From Ceratodon purpureus (Eukaryota; Streptophyta; Bryopsida; Pseudoditrichales; Ditrichaceae): DNA of 64,000 nt. Every line of letters starts with the position of its first letter. Position 1 is the stretch's first letter. A model generated the notes under the pieces. That model was not told the DNA's origin. It saw nothing but the letters and a program-made list of their open reading frames with translations, and made no database searches. The DNA lies in contig CM026426.1 of the NCBI GenBank assembly GCA_014871385.1, forward strand, positions 43,611,363 through 43,675,362, given 5' to 3'. Both the position numbers and the translations under genes were made by a program. Below, one piece after another: positions 44,114-53,802 of this stretch.

Positions 44114-46627
44114 ATGGCAGGTCAACAGCGTCAGTCGACGGCTGAGTGGGCTCCGTGGTGGACGTTCATTGATAAGGACCATGTTAAATGTGTGTGGTGC
44201 AATTTCACTTTTCGTTATAAACGAGCAAGAGCTATGAAGCACTATGGATGGGGTGAAGGTTCAAGCAAGAGTCATTGTACCAAGGCCCCTGCCGCCGTAT
44301 TTAGGCGCTTTGCCAATTGTGGTGATGTAATACCAAAAAGAATGACACATGCGGAGATATACGGCACTGACGGTGGTGATGGCGAGGCACACTTGGCACA
44401 CTTGGCACCATGTTCTAGCCAGTCTATGCCTGCTGAGCAATCTACAGAAGTGCCTCAGAGAACGGAGGAGGTCCAAGAGGAGAGGATTTCCCAAGTTCAA
44501 CCGTCTCAGTCAACTCCGCCTATAAGCAGAGGCGATTCATGTACACCAAGATCTATGCGGCAACAAAGTTTTACCGAGGCCTATCAGATTGGAAAGCGCA
44601 ATGAATTGGATGAGAAATGGGCGTCCTTTTTCTACGAAGCGAATGTGTCTTTCAATGTGGTTAGACATCAATCTTTCATCGAAGCTGTGGAGGCAACATC
44701 GAAAGCAGGTTTTGTCTACCGTCCACCAGCATACAACGCAATGCAAACCAAGCACATCCAGCCAACAAAGCAGCTTCTCAAGATGAAAATAGAGGAGAAA
44801 ATGAAGGAGTGTATTAGCTTGTACGGGGCAACTATTTGCTCGGATGGATGGGACAACGTTGTTCATCGGCCGTTGATGAATGTCATGCTTGTGTGTCCAG
44901 CAGGAGATATATTCCTGGGTTCCATTGATACAACGGGGTACAAGAAATCAAAGGCTTACATGGCTGGGAAATTGAAAGAGTACATCAAAGAAGTTGGACC
45001 GCAGAATGTGGTACAAATTTGCTCCGACAATGCTAGTGCGATGTTGGGAGCCATGGACCAGGTGGTTGAAGCTTATCCTCACATTTACAAGCAAGGTTGT
45101 GCAGCTCACATCATGGACCTCTTACTAGAAGATTGGGGGAAGGAAGCAACCTTCAAAGAGCTGATTGTCTTGGCAAAACGCATACCAAATTTTATACGTC
45201 GCCGTCATGTCACCATGGCTTTGTTTCGCCAATTCAGCCCGAAGTTGTCTCAGTTGTTACCAGCGGAGACAAGATTTGGATGCCAGTACTTGATGATTGT
45301 TCGATTGCTTGAACTGAGGGAGGCACTAATCCAGGTGGTAGCCAGTCCGAAATGGGACGAATATGTGGGTACTTTATTCAATCGGTCAAACGGGTATCGA
45401 GCTCACGCCTTAGCATGTCAAGTACGGAGTACCATTCTCGATGAGACATTTTGGTTACGTTGTGAGGATCTTGTGCATGTTATGAAGCCGGCTGTTGTGA
45501 CCTTGAAGACCTTTGATGGACAAACACCGGCAATGGGGAGGGCATGGTTGGCCATGAATAATTTGAAGAAGCATGTGTTCCGTCTACGGGGTGATCCTTT
45601 TTTCCTAGACCCCGCTATAGCAGGGCGCTTTGAGAAACATTTTACGAAGAGATGGAAGATGATGTTGACAGATCTCCATTACGCAGGCGCCATTTTGAAT
45701 CCCTACATTTTCCCGGAGAGCCACGAGCTATTGACTAACAGTGCTGCGAAGCGTGCACTCCTGCAAGTGCTAATTCATTTGAGTGAGTCCCTTAAACTGG
45801 ACCACGATACTGTGTTGTTCGAGCTAACACAGTTTGAGGAACGCACCGGTCCATTCAGCCCTTTGGAGGCCCCAAACATTCGACAGACTAAGATGCTACC
45901 TCATCAATGGTGGCAGCGGGTTGGCGGCGATGCGTTACCGTTGATAGCAAAGCGCATCCTTTCGTTAACATGCTCGGCATCATCATGTGAGCGAAATTGG
46001 AGCATGTATTCCTTTGTTCACAGTAAGGTTCGCAACCGATTAGCTGTGAAGAAGGCAGAGGACTTGGTGTACATTTACACGAACAGTAAGCTCCTTCGAG
46101 AACGACGTGGAGCGGATCCTGTTCTTTGGTACGAGAACCAAACGTTCTCCGAAGACTCGGATGAAGAAGTTCCAACCATGTACGATGAAGACATATATGA
46201 TGATGATAGAGATGAAGGATTCCACGACGGACTTGAAGATAATGAAGGCGATGGTGATGACGGTGGAGTTCATTACACTCCTGCTACTATGGATGATGAG
46301 TATCAGGAGTTACCCGTGGACAATGCTGATGGTGACATGCCACGCACTGAACCCGTTAACCAGCCGAATGGAGTTTTTGACTGGGCAGGATTTGATGAAG
46401 AGGCAGCTACTTCGCCTCACCACGTTGTCAATGAAATACAAACTAGAGGCAAGGTCGCATACGATCGGGCAGACGATGATATTGACGATGAATTTGAAGT
46501 CAAAATGACTCAGCATCAAAGCGACGATGGTGGCAATAATGATGACATTTACCCCGTTCGTAGCGTTTCGAACAATGACAATGAAGGAGGGGGTAACAAC
46601 ATGGGAGAGCAAATTCCAATTCCATAA
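44114..46627 (+). CDS. hAT transposase (BED finger, DUF659, hAT-C dimerisation)
   Basis: The frame gives 837 residues from ATG 44114 (MAGQQRQS); an ATG at 44072 is also in frame but precedes a likely splice acceptor. A BED zinc finger has Cys 26 and 29 and a later His-Cys pair. The DUF659 RNase-H-like domain has Asp 244 (CSDGWDN) and Asp 305 (CSDNAS), then GCAAHIMDLLLEDWGK. The hAT-C dimerisation region has WWQRVGGDALPLIAKRIL and Glu 626 in CERNWS. The Asp-Asp-Glu triad is complete, so the core looks able to work. An acidic tail follows. The stop is TAA at 46625-46627, yet the same frame stays open and protein-like to 47398 (see next entry). This is the enzyme expected to move the whole 44-kb unit. 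Confidence 0.92.
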   Translation: MAGQQRQSTAEWAPWWTFIDKDHVKCVWCNFTFRYKRARAMKHYGWGEGSSKSHCTKAPAAVFRRFANCGDVIPKRMTHAEIYGTDGGDGEAHLAHLAPCSSQSMPAEQSTEVPQRTEEVQEERISQVQPSQSTPPISRGDSCTPRSMRQQSFTEAYQIGKRNELDEKWASFFYEANVSFNVVRHQSFIEAVEATSKAGFVYRPPAYNAMQTKHIQPTKQLLKMKIEEKMKECISLYGATICSDGWDNVVHRPLMNVMLVCPAGDIFLGSIDTTGYKKSKAYMAGKLKEYIKEVGPQNVVQICSDNASAMLGAMDQVVEAYPHIYKQGCAAHIMDLLLEDWGKEATFKELIVLAKRIPNFIRRRHVTMALFRQFSPKLSQLLPAETRFGCQYLMIVRLLELREALIQVVASPKWDEYVGTLFNRSNGYRAHALACQVRSTILDETFWLRCEDLVHVMKPAVVTLKTFDGQTPAMGRAWLAMNNLKKHVFRLRGDPFFLDPAIAGRFEKHFTKRWKMMLTDLHYAGAILNPYIFPESHELLTNSAAKRALLQVLIHLSESLKLDHDTVLFELTQFEERTGPFSPLEAPNIRQTKMLPHQWWQRVGGDALPLIAKRILSLTCSASSCERNWSMYSFVHSKVRNRLAVKKAEDLVYIYTNSKLLRERRGADPVLWYENQTFSEDSDEEVPTMYDEDIYDDDRDEGFHDGLEDNEGDGDDGGVHYTPATMDDEYQELPVDNADGDMPRTEPVNQPNGVFDWAGFDEEAATSPHHVVNEIQTRGKVAYDRADDDIDDEFEVKMTQHQSDDGGNNDDIYPVRSVSNNDNEGGGNNMGEQIPIP

Positions 46628-47398
46628 GACGTTGAGGGAGGAGAAGAAGTTGAACAACTCCAGGGCACTCTGCCAGTAAATGTTGAGGAAACAATCAGGT
46701 CCGGAGGTTTGGATGAAAGCCCTCCAAGAAATGAACAATCAGAGAGAGTCAGAAATGGACAAGAAGATGAAATTCCTATTGGCGGATTGTTTCAAACACC
46801 CCTGCCCCAGAGTACACCTTCAATCGGAGCGGTACTTGCAGGGTTGGGTCGACCTCCTCCACCTCGTTCAAGCACTTCTACTGGGCATGGTTCATTAACT
46901 CCAACACCGAATACAAGCATTCCACTCACTTCTTCTGGACGAAGTCTACTAGCTGGACCTTCTACGACGCGTCATGGAGTGATACGGTCACGGAAAGGTC
47001 CAACAAACGTTCGCCCTTTTTTTTCAGGATATACTGTTGGAACTACCCCGTCTTTACCTGTAGCTGTGGGTAAACGTAGATTACCCGTAATGAATGTGGA
47101 CGGAATCACTGATAAGACCAAAAGACGGAAGATCAAAAGAATTGTGACCACAGTGGTGGATGGTACAATTGACCACGAATTGCGCAACATTCATTCCACG
47201 GTGGAGGAGTTTGTGCCTAATCAGGGGGGAGATGGAGATGACGAGGGGTCGAAATCCTCAGAAGGATATTACTCATCAGAAGATAGCCGTGAAGAAGCAC
47301 CTGATGATGAAGACATTGTTGTAAGAGTACCATTGGGTATGCCCGGTACTCGAAGGAATCCAGAGCGGCGCACCGCCAAAAAAAATAAAAAAAAGTGA
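46628..47398 (+). pseudogene. C-terminal extension of the hAT transposase beyond an in-frame TAA
   Basis: Directly after the TAA the same frame is open for 256 codons with even composition: an acidic segment, a Pro/Ser/Thr-rich linker, a basic cluster (KTKRRKIKRI) that looks like a nuclear signal, and an acidic then basic end. A single base change could have made the stop, so the original transposase was probably about 1094 residues. Reading from the ATG at 46709 as a separate small protein is the alternative. Confidence 0.6.
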
Positions 47399-47678
47399 TA
47401 CATCTATTAGCATATTACATATAGAAGTTATATAGAGAAAGTATAATATATATGTCTCCAAAATAATTTTAAAAAAACACAAAAAAATATAATATATATA
47501 TATATCTAAATTTTATACGTAGATACTTATATGTTAACCTTAGTCAATGTCCATAAAACATTAGATAAGGCTATTGAATGTAATTTTGTTTCGACATGAA
47601 TTGAAACTTCTCTCATTTATGTCACTATGAAAACTTTAGTCATGTCTTAATTTCCTTCAATGCTTGATTCTTGTTCCC

Positions 47679-47935
47679 CGCTCGCGCCCCCCCCTTTGCA
47701 GGCGCTCGCGCCCCCACCCTAGACCCCTTGCTCGCGCCCCCCCTGCCATCGCAGGCGCTCGCGCCCCCCCCCGCCATCAAAGGCGCTCGCGCCCCCCCCC
47801 CCTTCGCAGGCGCCCGCACCCCTCCTAGTCGCTCGCGCCCCCTCGCTCGCGCCCCCCTTCCCAAGACGCTCGCGCCCCCCCTCTCAGCCGCTCGCGCCCC
47901 CCTCACTCAAGGCGTTGGCGCCCTTCCTCTTAGCC
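47679..47935 (-). repeat. C-array 5 (GGCGCTCGCGCCCCCC units)
   Basis: About ten units whose minus-strand reading is GGGGGCGCGAGC, matching array 1 near the other end in inverted orientation. It lies between the transposase gene and the right subterminal GGAC repeats. Confidence 0.88.
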
Positions 47936-48079
47936 ACGTCATCCCCCGAGTCAACTGTATATGTGGAATATTTGGTGACATGTCAGACGCGTGGCATCCT
48001 AGGTGGCCAAGGTAACTCCCATTTCACCATTTGGGTGGTCAACCGTAAGTCCTGGTCAAACGGACCTCCCCTGACCCCT

Positions 48080-48117
48080 AACGGACGGACGAGCGGACCG
48101 GACGGACGGACCGGTCC
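48080..48117 (+). repeat. Right subterminal GGAC repeats of the hAT element
   Basis: ACGGACGGACGAGCGGACC followed by GGACGGACGGACCGGTCC, just inside the right end. It mirrors the block at 4020-4104 in composition. Confidence 0.7.
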
Positions 48118-48126
48118 TTTTGTCCC

Positions 48127-48139
48127 ATGAACAACCCTG
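48127..48139 (-). repeat. Right terminal inverted repeat of the hAT element
   Basis: ATGAACAACCCTG, the reverse complement of CAGGGTTGTTCAT. Confidence 0.9.
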
Positions 48140-48147
48140 GATTTACC
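48140..48147. repeat. Right 8-bp target-site duplication of the hAT element
   Basis: GATTTACC, identical to 3997-4004. Confidence 0.93.
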
Positions 48148-49026
48148 TGTCCTTACTAGACTGAGAGAGGAACACTTTGGTTAAAAATCAAGGTTCAGTC
48201 TTCTTCATTTATTATTCAAAACGTTTAAGATTTTATTAGGTAACAGTCCGATACAAAGCAATTGAAAAGAAAAGTCACGATAGGTTTGGAATAAAACGTT
48301 TTCCCAAACTCATGGAAGTCCTCAAAGAAACGAGGAATGTCTTTGTAGCGTACGGCCACAGTAGTATATGGACACTGAAAACATGTACTCTGCAAAACCC
48401 AGCCATCATGTTAATGATACACGGTTTCAGTAAAAACAATTTCTTAAGTAATCGGATGATCATATATTTCCAAGCGCTGTATATAGTAATGGGCTTCTGT
48501 CTACAAAAACAGGAACTTCGACAAACAGAACTGCGTATTGCATACATTGATGTTCGACAAACAACTGCTACTGTTAAAGGACCGGTATCGGAGTTTGCAA
48601 GGCATGATGCCAAAAACTTACATTGCAAAACTGAATCCAGATTTTGCCTGTCTGTATTGTTGTGGGATCCGAGAAACTCAGAATAAACCGGAAGAGCCCC
48701 AGCCGGCGTAAGTATTCCATTTATTTTTCATTTTTTTTGGTTAATTAGGTAAAAACTGGCCAGACACTAGCAGCATTAGTAGTTAACGCAAATCGGATAC
48801 TCCAGAAACGTTAAAACAGTTAACGTAGGAAGTGTTCCCGGAACCTGGATTCCGGAAACTCGGAAGATAAGATACGGAACGGGTGGACGATCCGAGTACT
48901 GACCGTTACTGTAACCGCGTCAAGGATCCGAAGCGACGCGGAAGTCATCATGACTCGGATAGGCGTTTACCCCGGTACGTTGGCGGCTGCAATTACGGGC
49001 CGCCACAGCGTTTATTATGCCTGGGG
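48148..49026. other. Flank between the hAT element and the next gene
   Basis: No supported gene. A 124-codon frame at 48312-48686 has no domain character. From about 48830 the base composition becomes GC-rich and CCGGA-rich, as in the gene that follows. Confidence 0.5.
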
Positions 49027-49034
49027 TATATAAG
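49027..49034 (+). promoter_or_regulatory. TATA box of the 674-residue gene
   Basis: TATATAAG, 152 bases before the ATG at 49186. Confidence 0.65.
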
Positions 49035-49185
49035 CGAGGGTGTTAGGGTTTGGAGTTCCTTTTTGCGAACTAGGAGTAGAGAGTGAAAGAGCGGTGAGGT
49101 GTCCTTGTCTTTTCCGATTCACCGGCAGTTGGATTGCCGGGTTTCTTGCTGTCGGATCGTAGAGGGAGAGAAGTGAGGAGTAGAG

Positions 49186-51210
49186 ATGGCGCGCGTACAG
49201 TGTTGCGTCCTTAGCCCCGGAACTCCAGTGAAGGAATCGGATATGGAGGAACTGATCACCGACCTCACTCGGATGAGGTGTGAGGGATTGCTGGCACGGC
49301 CGTGGTTACTGAAGAGTGAGGTGATGGTGAGGGAGGTCCTGGAAGGTCCGGACAACCGGTGGGATAATACGGTCCGAGGCAAGCCCACGCTGTGGAATGC
49401 GGAACAGTGGGCGGAAGCTTACGGTTTCGAGCAGAAGGGACTCCTTTGGGCAACCCGGACGGACCAGTACGTGCAGGATAGGTTCCACGGGAAGATCCAT
49501 AGGAACAATGGATACGAGATAGACGCCTGCAAGGATAGGAGGCAGAGGCAGGTCTTAGCTTTCCTCGTTCCGATCCTGTATCCGCAGAAACCGGCACAAG
49601 TTACCATTACGGTCAGGAATACCATCCTCGGAGCGTATACAGGAGAACGTCCGGTGAATTGGGCTGCACTCATGGCGGAAGTGGTGCAGAAGATGGTTCC
49701 GACGATCGGAAAGAAGCCGACCCCACTCTCCCCTTACCTCTTTCACCTTTACCATACGTATGACTTGCTGACCAATAAGGAGGACGAGACGTATACGCAC
49801 GCGAAGAACTGCCTCAACTTCTCGGAGATTCCGCCCGGAATGGAACCCGATCCGCGAGGTGAGCCCTCGGATACAACGGACTCGGAAGATGAGGACGATA
49901 CGAGGGAGGTTCCGAATCCTGGCGCTACTAGGGCTCAGTCCAGGTCGAGATCGGAGCAGGCTCCGTCACGACACGCGGAGCCGTCTACGGCCCGGGGAGA
50001 TCCGGAACGGAGAGAGGTCAGTTCCGATCGGGGATTTCCGGTGGACCTGTTCCGGGGGATTCGGGAGGAGACTCACCGGGCTCAAGCTTCTTATGATCGG
50101 GTCGAAACCCTGTTCCGGAGGGTCTGTACAGCTCTGGGAGGGTGCTTACCGGAAGAGGTGATCCGAGAAGTGGAGTTGTTGAAGGATGCCCCAACTCTCC
50201 GGAGTGAGAAGAAGCGGCTGGAGCTTCAGTTGCAGGAGTTGACGAAGGAGCTGGCGGCAAAGAGTGACGAGATCCGTAAGTTCCACGCCGAGCAGGAGGA
50301 GACTTTGGGGGAGCTTCGGAAGTTGGTGGGAAGTTCGGGAGCGGTAATCAACAAGGCCCGGCTGTTCGATGAGAACGTAGTGCAGCCGGCTGATTTCGAG
50401 GACAAGCAGAAGATCATCAAGATCCTCTCCAAATGCGAGCACTCGATGAACATGATCCTGAAGAAGGTCCGGCAGCTGCTCAATCCGAGCACCGGAAGTC
50501 CCAGTCTCGTAGTCGCTGGCCGGGGTCTTCCGCTCCCCGGATCGCCCTCTCGGGCCGTGGTAGGAGAATCTCGCGGGGTTGGGTTCCGAACCCCGATAGG
50601 GAGTAACCTCCAAGCAGCAGAACAGATGACGGTCGAAGAGGCCGCCATGACAAATCGGACGATTGCGGAGGCGATCCGGGAAGTCCAAGCACAGGCGGCG
50701 TCACCCGGAACCAGTACAGTCCAGCAGAGCTGCGCGATCCCCAGAGGACAGGTGGAGGTGACCGGAACGACAGTCACCGAGAGGCGGATCGAGGAGAGGA
50801 CGGTTTCGGAACAGGTGACTCGGACCGTGCCGCCGGATGTTCTTCCACGACTCGGAGATGAAGTGATCATTGCGAATTACCGAGGGGAGGTAGCGGGACC
50901 GGAATGGGGACGACCTATTTCACCACCCGGACGGACCCGAGTAACTCAGGAGGGGGGATTGACCCCTTCACCCACAGCCAAGACCGGAACGGTGACGCCT
51001 ACTCCCACCGGAACGCCAGCAGCGGGTTCCCCTCCGAACACTGTCGGTGATTTCCGGAGGTTGCGGAAAAGGAAGGAGCCGATTACGATTTCCGAGTCCG
51101 ACTCAGAGACGCATGGGAGCTCTCCGGTCAGGACCACCGGAACTGAAACTCAGACTCCGACGTCCGGAACTCCTCCCGCACATATGATTCCGAACTTGTC
51201 TCATCTCTAG
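49186..51210 (+). CDS. Transposon-type accessory protein with VNW domain and coiled coil
   Basis: One open frame of 674 residues starts MARVQCC. The N-terminal 210 residues form a globular domain with RPVNW near residue 156, followed by a helical YLFHLYHTYDLL stretch. This recalls the 'putative plant transposon protein' domain seen in plant retroelements and DNA transposons. An acidic, Arg/Ser-rich linker, a coiled coil near 325-380 and a long Pro/Thr/Gly-rich tail follow; no zinc finger is seen. The first two parts match the layout of the accessory proteins at 4621-6906 and 23959-25431. Codon use is unusual: CCGGA occurs very often in all frames. It is likely part of another mobile element whose ends I could not find. 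Function is unknown. Confidence 0.7.
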   Translation: MARVQCCVLSPGTPVKESDMEELITDLTRMRCEGLLARPWLLKSEVMVREVLEGPDNRWDNTVRGKPTLWNAEQWAEAYGFEQKGLLWATRTDQYVQDRFHGKIHRNNGYEIDACKDRRQRQVLAFLVPILYPQKPAQVTITVRNTILGAYTGERPVNWAALMAEVVQKMVPTIGKKPTPLSPYLFHLYHTYDLLTNKEDETYTHAKNCLNFSEIPPGMEPDPRGEPSDTTDSEDEDDTREVPNPGATRAQSRSRSEQAPSRHAEPSTARGDPERREVSSDRGFPVDLFRGIREETHRAQASYDRVETLFRRVCTALGGCLPEEVIREVELLKDAPTLRSEKKRLELQLQELTKELAAKSDEIRKFHAEQEETLGELRKLVGSSGAVINKARLFDENVVQPADFEDKQKIIKILSKCEHSMNMILKKVRQLLNPSTGSPSLVVAGRGLPLPGSPSRAVVGESRGVGFRTPIGSNLQAAEQMTVEEAAMTNRTIAEAIREVQAQAASPGTSTVQQSCAIPRGQVEVTGTTVTERRIEERTVSEQVTRTVPPDVLPRLGDEVIIANYRGEVAGPEWGRPISPPGRTRVTQEGGLTPSPTAKTGTVTPTPTGTPAAGSPPNTVGDFRRLRKRKEPITISESDSETHGSSPVRTTGTETQTPTSGTPPAHMIPNLSHL

Positions 51211-51216
51211 TATCTC

Positions 51217-51746
51217 CTAAACTTCAAGGGGATGGAGGTCCACGAGTCTTCCCTTCGGCCGGTTCCTCATATGCATAGCTGTCTCTGCCGCTACATACGA
51301 TTTCTTCAAATTTGGGATCGAATCATCCACAATGGTCAAGTTCCCTTCCAATGGATGCCAAGTATTACAGTTTCTCTTCAGAGAAGAAGGCGTTCCTTCA
51401 AAAGTGCAAGATGATTTCGCCTCCTCTGCCCCAGCGGCTGCAAGTCTATTTAATCGTATAGCCTTAAGCTTGTCGCTACCTATCTTCGGTCGTTGCTCCC
51501 TCCAACCAGGATACGGTTCATTCAAGGTACTAGCCAATCTGGTTTTGTTGTAAAAAAACCAAAACCAATGTTATCATTCTCCACCACATCGTTTGTATGT
51601 TGTGCAGTCCTGGCTGGACTCGCGTCCTCTTGGCCGCCATCCATTACATCGTTGCCTGTTACACTCGCACCTTCCAGGTCTCCGTTACTAATGACATCAT
51701 TGCTAGTGTCCTCCACAACATCTCCAATTTCGCAACGATCGGCCAT
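51217..51746 (-). pseudogene. Small hypothetical gene with a frameshift at an A-run
   Basis: ATG 51746 (MADRCEIG) opens an acidic frame that stops at 51522. After a shift at the seven-A run 51552-51558, a second frame carries on without stops to 51217 (YNKTRLASTLNEPYPGW, ending VDLHPLEV). Together they would make about 175 residues. No family is recognised. It is convergent with the 674-residue gene and ends seven bases from it, so it probably belongs to the same element. A homopolymer sequencing error could explain the break. Confidence 0.5.
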
Positions 51747-52012
51747 GGAAAACCACTGTGTACCTATGATATAAACAACCGCCGCAAATGGCTAAGAAGC
51801 TCAAATGTTTTGGAAATAGAATAAGAAACACCTGGTATTCTGTATTCCACATAGCACTTTATAATAAGGTTACTCGATTAAGAGCGATGTTTATGAGGAA
51901 CAATTGACCCCAGAAATAGCTACTTCAAGAATCACTTCACATGAACTACAGTGTTCTACTTTCTTGCATGTAAATACATGTGAAGTACTGGTTCATTTGG
52001 TGACAACACGCT
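51747..52012. other. Short intergenic stretch, nothing recognised
   Basis: AT-rich sequence with no feature of note between the small minus-strand gene and the 3' LTR. Confidence 0.5.
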
Positions 52013-52465
52013 TGATAAAGAAAGGATTTAACCACTAAACCGTAGCCTTCACAATCCCATCAAAACCCAACAAAACCCAACTAAACTAAGTGCTCCAAAC
52101 CCTCAAAGAATGCTGGAAATGTACAATAGAAGTCAAAAAGAGGTCAAAATTGCATAAAATGGGTCAAAACAGCCCCAAAGCATGGTACAGCAGCTCCTAA
52201 CAGCTCTCAGACCTCTCTGACTCTACCTGCTCTAGTGTTGAATGATCTTCCAAAACCCTAAACCTGCCTCTTAAACCCTCTGAAAACTAACAGAATCATC
52301 CAGTTGTCTAGGACAGAGTTCATCTAGTCGGCTACGACAGAGTTCACCTAAGTCGGCTATGACAAAGTTCATCCAGCCGACTGGATGATTGTCGAGGACA
52401 GGGATGAAAAAGTGTAAAACAGCTAGTGGAGACTAAGGGAGGAGAGATTAAGGAATCTCCGGTTA
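52013..52465 (-). repeat. 3' LTR
   Basis: 453 bases, direct copy of 57341-57793 with a few per cent difference, beside the polypurine tract at 52466-52482. Confidence 0.88.
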
Positions 52466-52468
52466 CCC

Positions 52469-53542
52469 TTATCCCCTTTTTCCAGTAGTTCTGCCTTCAG
52501 AACGCATGGACACTAAGAGAAAGGATGGTAAATGGAAAGAAGGCAAAGCGACATGTAGTAAAAAACACTGACTAAACCAGTATAGTGGAGAAGAAAACGA
52601 ATCCTTGGTATCAAAAACATGGAATCCCTGCCTAACTAGCAATGATGCGAACTCCTGCTGTGAAGTCATCCGTTGGTGGTGTTGCTCTTGCTTGAGCCCA
52701 TCGGAGGAGCTTAAGTTTGAAACAGTCGGCCCCGTAGAAGTCGGCTGTGCAAAAGTTGGCTTCCTCGAAGCTCGATTGGCGCCCTGATAATCATCCTGAG
52801 AGCCCTCTGAAGAAGATTGTGGCAGTCGGCTATGGAAAGGAGTCGGCTTGCAAGAGCCACCTAGGGAGCTGCCTCCTAGAATTGGGACTTCACTATCAAG
52901 AACAACTGGGTAGTGAAAATGCTCCTGCCGTGCTATTGTCTGCTCTGCTGCCAAGATTGTCTCCCTCAATGCAGTGTTGACAAATAGCAGCCGCTGCTCA
53001 AATTTGATGGCATCCTGTAATGCTTGTACCGTCACCTTCTCCTCTTCTGTAATCAAGCTGACTCTAGAGCTTGCTTCCAGAAGTACGTTCTCAAAGGTCG
53101 AATCCTCCACCTATAGAGGAATCACAAAGAGACCAAGATCAATATCCACAGCTCCGACAACCACTGTAGGCTGTACCTTGGGATCTGTAGATAAATCTGG
53201 TGAAATGTGATTGGCGGTCGGCTCTGCAAGGTCATCCGGTGCAGGCGGCTCGATTGAATCGACAACCGCAGTTGGCTCTGCAAGGTCAGACGGTGGAGGC
53301 GGCTCGACCAAGTCTACAGACGCAGTCGGCTTGATTGCACAATCTGTTTGGACCAGAGTTCGAGGCCAAGGTCGGGCACAATCCTCAGTAGGTGCTGCAG
53401 GCGCCTCCTTTGCAATGTCTCCTAAGCAGTCAGGGTCAGGAAAACCACCCCAGTCACCATCCAAAATTGGTCTTGCAGGAGCATTGGCTTCCAAGTCGGT
53501 CGTGGCCGACTTCTGGTTTTCTTCCTTAGCTTGACAAGCCAA
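52469..53542 (-). pseudogene. C-terminal gag-region frame with an internal TAG
   Basis: One frame with a single TAG at 53111-53113 dividing it. The upstream part is Pro/Ala/Glu-rich with repeated AEPT/VEPP units encoded by the GTCGGCT motif. The downstream part is helical (EEEKVTVQALQDAIKFEQRL). It lies between the zinc knuckles and the 3' LTR, where pol would be in a complete element. Its function is unknown. Confidence 0.5.
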
Positions 53543-53802
53543 CTCGTTCTCCTTGTATATCTATTCTGTGAATGCAATGAACTCCTTCCAAAGACACTCC
53601 TTCTCCCAATCAACGTGCGTATTAGGCTGTCTTGGTTCCAACCCGTTAACTTCTTTATCTTCCGAGGGTAGACCAGCCTTCACCCTAACTGCTCTGGTCA
53701 GCATGACTGCCACCTCCGGATTGTCTAATCCCTGCAACTCCACACTATTGACACCCACACTATATATACATTATTTTCAGTGGCCTGTAGTTGATGAAAC
53801 AT

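Larger units (their letters stand above)
4005..48139 (+). mobile_element. Giant (44,135 bp) hAT transposon with cargo
   Basis: Both ends begin with CAGGGTTGT, and 11 of the first 13 bases match in inverted orientation. The element is flanked by a perfect 8-bp duplication. CAGGG-type ends and 8-bp duplications are hallmarks of hAT elements, and the interior encodes a BED/DUF659/hAT-C transposase near the right end. The contents in order are: GGAC-rich subterminal DNA, G-array 1, a RING protein gene (minus), G-array 2, a 212-bp satellite, G-array 3, the 5' part of a kinase gene, a nested 20.6-kb MULE, the 3' part of the kinase gene, C-array 4, the transposase gene, C-array 5, and GGAC-rich subterminal DNA. 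Without the MULE and the satellite it would be about 11 kb. The exact duplication suggests a fairly recent insertion of the whole unit, or of a slightly smaller ancestor into which the MULE and satellite later grew. Confidence 0.9.
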
